Source: Autumnicola lenta (GTDB lineage Bacteria > Bacteroidota > Bacteroidia > Flavobacteriales > Flavobacteriaceae). Taken from it: a stretch of DNA of 57,364 bases. Of this stretch, positions 51,335-57,364 are shown in pieces (the first letter of the stretch is position 1; each line of letters opens with the position of its first letter). Location of the stretch: positions 1-57,364 of the forward strand of contig NZ_JAVRHO010000023.1 of the NCBI RefSeq assembly GCF_031846515.1. The letters are read 5' to 3'. The notes beneath the pieces are model-generated. The model ran no database searches and was not told the origin of the DNA. It worked only from the letters and a program-made list of their open reading frames with translations. The translations under genes were made by a program, and so were the position numbers.

Positions 51335-53620
51335 CTACTTTTTCGGCTTCTTTGATTTCTCCTGCGCATCTACCACCGCAACGGCAGACATGTTAACCAT
51401 CTCTTCTACACTTGCGCCCAGCTGCAGGATATGAACCGGTTTTTTCATCCCCATCATAATAGGACCTATAGAGTCTACATTATTAAGTTCTTTTATAAGC
51501 TTATAAGCACTGTTAGCCGAATCCAGATTGGGATAAATCAAGGTGTTCACCTTTTTACCCGCCAGTTTAGAAAATGGAAATTTGCTCTGCAGCATTTCCT
51601 TATTAAGCGCAAAATCACTCTGCAACTCCCCATCCACTTTTAATTCCGGATGAAAACGATGAAGGTAGGAAACGGCTTCTTTTACTTTCTTCGCCCGCGG
51701 ATCATTGGAGGAGCCAAAATTGGCATAAGAAATCATAGCTATAACTGGTTCCATTCCAAAAAGCTGAACTGTTTTCGCCGTCATCTGGGCAATTTTTGCA
51801 AGATCTTTCGCCGTAGGATCAATATTTATAGAAGTATCACTAATAAAAAGAGGACCACGTGCAGTATTCATAAGATTGGTTGCTGCAACCCTTGTCACTC
51901 CTTTTGCCATACCTATAAGCTCCAACATAGGCTTTACCACTGCAGGATAAGCTCTGGAATAACCGGAAAGTAGTGCGTCTGCATCACCTTCGTTCACCAT
52001 CATTGCGGCAAAATAATTTCGCTCCCTCATTAGCTTTTGAGCGTCATATAGCGTTACGCCGTTCCTATTCCTGGTTTTCCAGTATACGTGGGCATAAGCG
52101 TTACGCTTCTCTTCCTGCTCGTCAGCCTTCGGATCGATGATTTCTACATCGCCATCAAAATCAATTTCTGCCATGAGTTCCTGGATCACTTCTTTGCGCC
52201 CGAGAAGGATAGGAATTGCTATTCCTTCATCATTTGCGATTTGAGCAGCTTTAAGTACATCAAGGTGATCTGCTTCGGCATAAACAATCCGTTTCGGATT
52301 TGTTTTGGCACGGTTCATTAAGAGGCGGGTAACTTTATTGTCGTTACCCATGCGCTCCAGCAGCTCATCTTCATATTTCTGCCAGTCGTGGATAGGTTCT
52401 TTTGCAACACCACTTTCCATAGCAGCTTTTGCCACTGCCGGCGGTACTTTTGCAATTAATCTTGGATCAAATGGCTTCGGAATAATATATTCAGGACCAA
52501 AATTCAGGCGGGTTTCACCATATGCAATATTCACCTGCTCTGGCACAGCTTCTTTTGTGAGCTCTGCAAGGGCTTTGACCGCGGCCATTTTCATTTCTTC
52601 ATTGATCTTGGTTGCACGGACATCCAGTGCTCCTCTAAAGATGAATGGGAAACCAAGTACATTATTAACCTGGTTAGGATGGTCACTTCTGCCCGTAGCC
52701 ATGATGATGTCTTTACGTGTATCCATAGCCAATTGATAATCAATTTCAGGATTTGGATTTGCCATAGCAAAAACAATTGGCTTTTTAGCCATGCTGGTGA
52801 GCATTTCCGGAGAAACAATATCGGCAATGGAAAGTCCTATAAAGACGTCGGCATTCTTCATAGCTTCATCTAGAGTGTCGATTTTCCTGTCGGTAGCAAA
52901 TTCCAGTTTTTCTTCTGAAAGCCCCGGACGATCTTTTCTAATCACTCCTTTGCTATCCAGCATTACAATGTTTTCAGCTTTTGCACCAAAAGCTTTGTAA
53001 AGTTTGGTACAGGAAACAGCAGCCGCACCGGCACCGCTCACTACTATTTTTACTTTATCGATTTTCTTTTTCGTCAGTTCCAGAGCATTTAACAATGCTG
53101 CTGCAGAAATTATAGCGGTCCCGTGCTGATCATCGTGCATTACGGGAATATCCAGCTCTGCCTTTAGGCGTTTTTCAATTTCAAAAGCCTCGGGAGCTTT
53201 AATATCTTCAAGGTTAATTCCTCCGAAAGTAGGAGCGATATTTTTGACTGTTTCAATAAACTTATCTACATCTTTGGTATCCACTTCGATATCAAAAACG
53301 TCTATATCTGCAAAGATTTTAAATAAGAGTCCTTTCCCTTCCATAACTGGTTTGGAAGCTTCAGGACCTATATCACCAAGGCCAAGAACTGCCGTTCCGT
53401 TAGAAATTACCGCTACCAGATTCCCTTTAGCTGTATATTTATAGGCGTTATCTTTATCTTTTTCAATCTCCAAACAAGGCTCTGCAACACCGGGGGAATA
53501 AGCCAGGGACAGATCTCGTTGTGTAGCATATTTCTTGGTTGGAACAACTTCTATTTTCCCCGGTTTAGGTTTAGCATGATAAACCAATGCTTCCCGTCTC
53601 TTCCTTGCTTTATTACTCAT
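51335..53620 (-). CDS. maeB: NADP-dependent malic enzyme with phosphotransacetylase-like domain
   Basis: A 761-residue bifunctional-type enzyme. The malic enzyme domain (about 1-430) shows TKKYATQRDLSLAYSPGVAEPC and the metal and NADP motifs VMHDDQHGTAII and VVSGAGAAAVSC. Residues after 430 resemble phosphotransacetylase (IVYAEADHLDVLKAAQ, PIMMGMKKPVHI), a domain that in MaeB enzymes is usually regulatory. It oxidises malate to pyruvate, making NADPH. A single gene with a -7 box upstream. Confidence 0.95.
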   Translation of the reverse strand: MSNKARKRREALVYHAKPKPGKIEVVPTKKYATQRDLSLAYSPGVAEPCLEIEKDKDNAYKYTAKGNLVAVISNGTAVLGLGDIGPEASKPVMEGKGLLFKIFADIDVFDIEVDTKDVDKFIETVKNIAPTFGGINLEDIKAPEAFEIEKRLKAELDIPVMHDDQHGTAIISAAALLNALELTKKKIDKVKIVVSGAGAAAVSCTKLYKAFGAKAENIVMLDSKGVIRKDRPGLSEEKLEFATDRKIDTLDEAMKNADVFIGLSIADIVSPEMLTSMAKKPIVFAMANPNPEIDYQLAMDTRKDIIMATGRSDHPNQVNNVLGFPFIFRGALDVRATKINEEMKMAAVKALAELTKEAVPEQVNIAYGETRLNFGPEYIIPKPFDPRLIAKVPPAVAKAAMESGVAKEPIHDWQKYEDELLERMGNDNKVTRLLMNRAKTNPKRIVYAEADHLDVLKAAQIANDEGIAIPILLGRKEVIQELMAEIDFDGDVEIIDPKADEQEEKRNAYAHVYWKTRNRNGVTLYDAQKLMRERNYFAAMMVNEGDADALLSGYSRAYPAVVKPMLELIGMAKGVTRVAATNLMNTARGPLFISDTSINIDPTAKDLAKIAQMTAKTVQLFGMEPVIAMISYANFGSSNDPRAKKVKEAVSYLHRFHPELKVDGELQSDFALNKEMLQSKFPFSKLAGKKVNTLIYPNLDSANSAYKLIKELNNVDSIGPIMMGMKKPVHILQLGASVEEMVNMSAVAVVDAQEKSKKPKK

Positions 53621-53645
53621 AAAATTCTTTTTTTTGCCTTACTAA

Positions 53646-53653
53646 CAAATATA
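53646..53653 (-). promoter_or_regulatory. Likely -7 box of maeB
   Basis: On the minus strand the sequence is TATATTTG, an exact TAnnTTTG, ending 25 bases before the maeB ATG. The -33 half is not clear. Confidence 0.45.
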
Positions 53654-53722
53654 ACAAGGTTTCTTTAGAAAACTGAAGCAAAAGCTTATTAATACCTCCA
53701 CCTGAAAAAATGTAGCATCTCT

Positions 53723-54331
53723 TTATGCCTTCATCAATTCCTCCATATCTTCAATGGTACTTTCTAATCTAACCAGCAATTTTCCGTAGATAACTGCTGT
53801 ACTTATCCGATAAGCTAAAATTCCTAGTATGAAAAGCAATACAGCCATTCCGGCAACAATTAAAAGTTCCAAAGCTAAGTCAAGTTGTTCAAAATTGCTC
53901 ATTATTTCGCTTCCTCTAAAAAATATCCAGTAAGCAGGAATAGCCACTAAAGGAAAACCAACACCCATGAGCCATGTAGAAAATTTCACTATACTTTTAA
54001 CCTGGTTTCTATAATCAAGGAGATAATCATATGTACTGTTTTTAACATCAAGCGTTTCCAATTCTTTCAGCTTCTTTTTGTTTAAAAAATAGAGTGCTGT
54101 AATTAGAGCAGCCACATAAAAACCTAATACAACTTTCCCCATGAAAACCAGAATAAAAAAAATCACCACTCCAACCGGAATTAAGCTGAAATTGTCTTTT
54201 CTGGTCGTCCTTTTTATCTGTTCAATAAGCAAGGTAGATTTGCGTTCGTAAAGATTCGACACTACCGGAACTGAAAGTTTCTCTTCAGCTTCAAATCCTT
54301 TTTTCCATATATTTTCAATAGATCTTTCCAT
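53723..54331 (-). CDS. Four-helix membrane protein overlapping a sigma factor gene, possible anti-sigma factor
   Basis: A 202-residue protein of no recognised family. Residues 1-47 are cytoplasm-like and charged (ENIWKKGFEAEEKLSVPVV). Two helices follow (SLIPVGVVIFFILVFMGKVV and VLGFYVAALITALYFL), then a charged segment, and two more helices (WLMGVGFPLVAIPAYWIFF and LLIVAGMAVLLFILGILAY). Its start lies inside the end of the sigma factor gene (17-base overlap), the usual place for an anti-sigma factor. No anti-sigma domain was recognised, so this role is inferred from context. Confidence 0.6.
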   Translation of the reverse strand: MERSIENIWKKGFEAEEKLSVPVVSNLYERKSTLLIEQIKRTTRKDNFSLIPVGVVIFFILVFMGKVVLGFYVAALITALYFLNKKKLKELETLDVKNSTYDYLLDYRNQVKSIVKFSTWLMGVGFPLVAIPAYWIFFRGSEIMSNFEQLDLALELLIVAGMAVLLFILGILAYRISTAVIYGKLLVRLESTIEDMEELMKA

Positions 54332-54806
54332 CAAGTAAATTTTTTAGTTGTTTTTTAATCCGTGTAATTCTCACCCCAATATTATTTGGTGTGGTTCCAA
54401 TAATGTCTGCGATTTCTTTATAAGAATTTTCTTCCAGGTAAAGCAAAATTATAGCGCGATCTAATTCTGAAAGTTGACGGATTGCCTTGTATAGTAGTTT
54501 TAAAGATTCATCCTGAAAAGCATTCTCCTCATCTGGCACATTCTGAACCTCAATATAATCTGAAACTCGAACCTGCTTCTTTTTGCTTTTTCTCAATAAA
54601 CTCATACAAACATTCAGGGAAATCCTGTAAATCCAGGTAGACCATTTAGATTCTTCTCTAAAACTGTTTCGGCTATTCCATACTTGAAGGCAAACCTCCT
54701 GGTAATAATCCTGAAAATCCTCCTCGGTATCGGTATATGCCCTGCAGATTTTGATGATAATGCCTGCATACGGCAGAATAAATTGGGTGTAGAAATCCTT
54801 GCTCAA
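54315..54806 (-). CDS. ECF-type RNA polymerase sigma factor
   Basis: A 163-residue sigma-70 family protein. Region 2 is DFQDYYQEVCLQVWNSR and WSTWIYRISLNVCMSLLRK. Region 4 is DRAIILLYLEENSYKEIADIIGTTPNNIGVRITRIKK, with a clear helix-turn-helix. Such small sigma factors direct polymerase to a limited regulon in response to envelope or other signals. The frame starts at TTG 54806 with no in-frame ATG nearby. Its 3' end overlaps the downstream membrane protein gene, suggesting coupled expression. Confidence 0.9.
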   Translation of the reverse strand: MSKDFYTQFILPYAGIIIKICRAYTDTEEDFQDYYQEVCLQVWNSRNSFREESKWSTWIYRISLNVCMSLLRKSKKKQVRVSDYIEVQNVPDEENAFQDESLKLLYKAIRQLSELDRAIILLYLEENSYKEIADIIGTTPNNIGVRITRIKKQLKNLLDGKIY

Positions 54807-54962
54807 AATTGTCTTTACCTGTTTAGTGATGAAATACCTGATTTATTACAGGACTGGTAAAAAAACTTAAATTTTGAAGAACTGAAGCATGAATCAAAGC
54901 CAAACCGACATTAAAAGGTCGATAATTGCCAATTTTTGGGATAGGTTCTTTCTGGAGGTAAA

Positions 54963-54995
54963 AGACCTGTCAGGTTTTTAAAACCTGACTGGTCT
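54963..54995. repeat. 33-base palindrome, probable dispersed repeat and terminator
   Basis: Arms AGACCTGTCAGGTTTT and AAAACCTGACTGGTCT are complementary except for one pair, with a one-base centre. It lies 30 bases past the queG stop and on the minus strand is followed by TTTTA, so it can end queG transcription. Similar CCTGTCAGG palindromes are, as I recall, frequent between genes in Flavobacteriaceae. No second copy was noticed in this window. The 219-base spacer around it shows no gene. Confidence 0.6.
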
Positions 54996-55025
54996 CTATT
55001 AGATGTTTTAGCCGAAAAAACTGAA

Positions 55026-55949
55026 TTACTTCTGAAGAAACTTCATATTGCGCTTTAAACCTTCAAATTTTGTTCTTTTTACGGCAGATTTCCTGAAAAT
55101 TTCATTGAAAGTATCTTTGGTGATCTCCTCCCAGTCCTTTTTATCGTTTTCCAGTAGTTGTGGATGCGGATTAAAAAGTGGCTCGTTATGAGGTTTAGAA
55201 AACCGGTTCCACGGGCACACATCCTGGCACACATCGCACCCAAACATCCAGTCGTCAAATTTATCCTTGTAAGAATTTGGCAATTCGTCCTTCAGTTCAA
55301 TCGTGAAGTAAGAAATGCATTTACTGCCATCAACTTTATAAGGTTCCACAATAGCATCTGTCGGGCAGGCGTCGATGCAGGCGGTACAGCTTCCGCAGTG
55401 ATCGGTGACGGGAGCATCATAATCCAACTCCAGGTCCACAATTAATTCGGCAATAAAATAGAAGGAGCCGGTTTGTTTCGAAAGGAGATTTGAATGTTTT
55501 CCAATCCAGCCGAGTCCGCTTTTGGCTGCCCAGGCTTTATCCAGGACCGGTGCAGAATCTACAAAAGCCCGGCCTTCAATTTCACCAATTTCGTCCTGCA
55601 TATAATGAAGCAACTGCTTCAGTTTGTCTTTTATCACAAAATGATAATCCTGACCGTAAGCATATTTGCTAATTTTATAAGTGTTCTCCTTCTGAAAATC
55701 GTGCGGATAGTAATTTAGCAACACGGAAATCACACTTTTCGACCCCTCCACGAGTTTTGTAGGATCCAGCCGCTTATCAAAATGATTTTCCAGCCACCGC
55801 ATCTCCCCGTGCATGTTATTCTGAAGAAAATTTTCCAGCCTGGGAGCTTCTTTTTCAAGAAATTCTGCTTTAGAAATACCGCAAGACAGGAAACCGAGAC
55901 GTTTGGCTTCGGCTTTAATCATTTCTGAATATTTTGTCTTGTTACTCAT
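55026..55949 (-). CDS. queG: Epoxyqueuosine reductase QueG
   Basis: A 307-residue cobalamin-dependent reductase that turns epoxyqueuosine into queuosine in tRNA. Two [4Fe-4S] clusters are predicted from CGSCTACIDACP (C185, C188, C191, C195) and C211 plus CDVCQDVCP (C238, C241, C245). FVDSAPVLDK carries the catalytic Asp (D131). Length is typical of the short form without HEAT repeats. It starts two bases after the P450 stop codon and is cotranscribed with it; the biological link is not obvious. Confidence 0.95.
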   Translation of the reverse strand: MSNKTKYSEMIKAEAKRLGFLSCGISKAEFLEKEAPRLENFLQNNMHGEMRWLENHFDKRLDPTKLVEGSKSVISVLLNYYPHDFQKENTYKISKYAYGQDYHFVIKDKLKQLLHYMQDEIGEIEGRAFVDSAPVLDKAWAAKSGLGWIGKHSNLLSKQTGSFYFIAELIVDLELDYDAPVTDHCGSCTACIDACPTDAIVEPYKVDGSKCISYFTIELKDELPNSYKDKFDDWMFGCDVCQDVCPWNRFSKPHNEPLFNPHPQLLENDKKDWEEITKDTFNEIFRKSAVKRTKFEGLKRNMKFLQK

Positions 55950-55951
55950 TT

Positions 55952-57280
55952 TTATCTCGGTGTGAACTCCAAAATGGCATTTTTCGGCTTTAAGGTGATT
56001 AACGGCTGAATTTCAATTTCTGCTGAAGGAGCCGAAATTTTAAAACGCGAAACCAATTCTGCAACCGTCATAATCATCTCGTACATTGCAAAATTGTTGC
56101 CAATACATTTTCTTGGCCCCGCACCAAACGGAAAATAATACGGCTCATGTTTATTTCCACCTCCTTCAAATCTATCGGGATCAAATTTCTCAGGATTTTT
56201 CCAGTGCTCCTCATCTCTGTGGATTTCATATAAAGAAAATAACAAACTGGAATTCTTCGGAATATGAATTCCGTTAAACTCATCATCTTCCAGATTGACC
56301 CGATCTATAAAATAAACCGGCGGATACAGCCGCATGGATTCTTCAACGACCTGGGAAGTGTAGGTGCAATTTTTCAGAAATTCAAAATGATTTTCTGAAT
56401 TTGCCCTTGCTTCTTTTACTTCAGCAGCGATTTTATCCTGAACTTCAGGATGGTTTGCGAGCAACTTGGCCGTAAAAGTCAGCGCGTTTGAAGTGGTTTC
56501 GTGACCTGCTGTAAACAGGATCAGGATTTCATCTATTAGCTGCTTTTCACTCATTGCTTCGCCATCTTCATAGCGGGCATCCAGCAACATATCCAACAGA
56601 TCGTCCTGCCTTTGGCCGCTTTGCCTGCGCTCAGCAACTATTTTCTTTAGAATTTCCCTGGCTTCCTGCGTGAGTTCCAGGTGGTGCTTAATTTTACCAC
56701 TCAGTTTAAACCACCAGCCTTTAAAAGGTTGCCGCAATTCTTTGACCAACATTTTTTGAGCAGCCTCTGTAATATACTGTAATCTGTTAATTTCCTCCTG
56801 CCCTGCCGCACTGCTAAAAAGGGATTTCACCACCGTTTGGAAAGCCAGGTCATTAAAAATTGGAAAAATATCCATGACTTTTCCAGTTTCCACCCGATCA
56901 ATTTCAGTTTTGATGGCCGCATCTACGCTGTCCAACAATTGGGCAAGCTGTTTTTTATGAAAAGCAGGCTGGACCATTCGCCTTTGCTTCCTCCACTGTT
57001 CGCCGTCTGTGGTTAGAAGTCCGTGACCAAGATATTTGGCCATATCTTCTGTCTGGATGGTTGATTTATGATAATTCTTGTGGTTCTTTTTCAGTACATA
57101 TTCAGCAAAATTGGCATCCCTGCAAAAAATAACATTTTTCCTAAAGCCCAGATCCACCTGGAAAATATCCCCAAGCTTTTCGAAATTCTCCCGATGAAAC
57201 GGCAGCGGATTCCGAAGAATAAGATTGGCATTTTTCAGGAACCGGAAGGAGGAAACTGTAGGTATATCGATATTTGCCAT
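55952..57280 (-). CDS. Cytochrome P450
   Basis: A 442-residue soluble P450. The I-helix motif is AGHETTS (258-264), the K-helix ExxR is E314-R317 in EESMRLYPP, the PERF-like motif is DPDRF (near 367), and the heme loop is FPFGAGPRKCIGNN with the ligand cysteine C392. No reductase or ferredoxin gene is adjacent, so the redox partner is elsewhere. The sequence is most like CYP102/CYP4-type clan members, which often hydroxylate fatty acids; the substrate is not determined. It is the first gene of a pair with queG. Confidence 0.94.
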   Translation of the reverse strand: MANIDIPTVSSFRFLKNANLILRNPLPFHRENFEKLGDIFQVDLGFRKNVIFCRDANFAEYVLKKNHKNYHKSTIQTEDMAKYLGHGLLTTDGEQWRKQRRMVQPAFHKKQLAQLLDSVDAAIKTEIDRVETGKVMDIFPIFNDLAFQTVVKSLFSSAAGQEEINRLQYITEAAQKMLVKELRQPFKGWWFKLSGKIKHHLELTQEAREILKKIVAERRQSGQRQDDLLDMLLDARYEDGEAMSEKQLIDEILILFTAGHETTSNALTFTAKLLANHPEVQDKIAAEVKEARANSENHFEFLKNCTYTSQVVEESMRLYPPVYFIDRVNLEDDEFNGIHIPKNSSLLFSLYEIHRDEEHWKNPEKFDPDRFEGGGNKHEPYYFPFGAGPRKCIGNNFAMYEMIMTVAELVSRFKISAPSAEIEIQPLITLKPKNAILEFTPR

Positions 57281-57364
57281 TTTTGAAGGTGTTTCAGAAT
57301 TAAAGTCTCAAATAACGCAAGTTGCGGCTTAGGGATTCAAATTTGTCAGTTAAACATTGTTTTT

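Noticed and set aside
1..57364. CRISPR array, tRNA or rRNA genes
   Set aside because: No regularly spaced repeats and no cloverleaf or rRNA-like blocks were noticed by eye on either strand; a covariance-model scan would be the decisive check.

Overview
The window is a stretch of chromosome from a marine-type Flavobacteriaceae bacterium (Bacteroidota), most like the Gramella/Christiangramia-Salegentibacter-Zunongwangia group. The evidence is a complete SprA (Sov) type IX secretion translocon gene, a PorP/SprF-family protein, a RemB-like gliding protein, DUF6089, a tandem Nfu protein, AT-rich spacers, and several copies of the Bacteroidota promoter pattern TTG/TTTG-N18-19-TAnnTTTG. The genus is an inference. 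No tRNA, rRNA, CRISPR array, insertion sequence, prophage or integrase is visible. The only broken gene is the one cut by the left edge.

Layout. (1) 1-1034: end of a sulfotransferase-like gene, then a convergent VF530-type DNA-binding protein. (2) 1083-3670: arsenic operon on the minus strand: arsR, DUF6428, LMW-phosphatase-type arsenate reductase, ACR3 pump, with a near-perfect palindrome in front of arsR. (3) 3701-7652: protein quality control (clpX, clpP, tig) and a small holin-like membrane protein, separated by strong terminators. (4) 7733-12172: SGNH esterase lipoprotein and FadL-type porin, then an alpha/beta hydrolase and pdxJ. (5) 12261-19479 on the plus strand: CBS-ACT protein and NAD kinase, then a cell-envelope operon (DUF6089, uppS, bamA, two OmpH/Skp chaperones) behind a well-formed promoter. 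(6) 19486-26785: murI, PorP/SprF, nfu, PiT-PhoU phosphate transporter, dodecin, MscS, tsaB. (7) 26798-33920: tripartite ABC efflux operon with one ATPase, two MacB-like permeases, two HlyD-type adaptors and a TolC. (8) 34182-39402: cytochrome c oxidase cluster with ctaB, two subunit III genes and subunit IV, then, after a terminator, an assembly unit with a cysteine-free SCO look-alike, a canonical SCO, DUF420 and a small CxxC membrane protein. (9) 39490-51256: RemB-like protein, TonB, VanZ, GcvH, the 2390-residue SprA and RuvA. (10) 51335-57280: NADP-malic enzyme, an ECF sigma factor with an overlapping four-helix membrane protein, queG and a cytochrome P450.

Functional links. The envelope operon joins lipid-carrier synthesis (UppS) to outer-membrane assembly (BamA, Skp-like chaperones). 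RemB, TonB, PorP and SprA form a scattered secretion and gliding set. The oxidase cluster carries heme modification, structural subunits and copper-site assembly candidates. Most genes are ordinary conserved chromosome.

The least explained material is: the cysteine-free SCO-like protein and the CxxC microprotein in the oxidase unit; the TonB C-terminal domain carried by RemB next to a real tonB; the shared CC tails in the ars operon; the sigma factor/membrane protein pair; and two places where a terminator U-tract doubles as the -7 box of the next gene. Several genes use TTG or GTG starts; where this changes a boundary it is noted.
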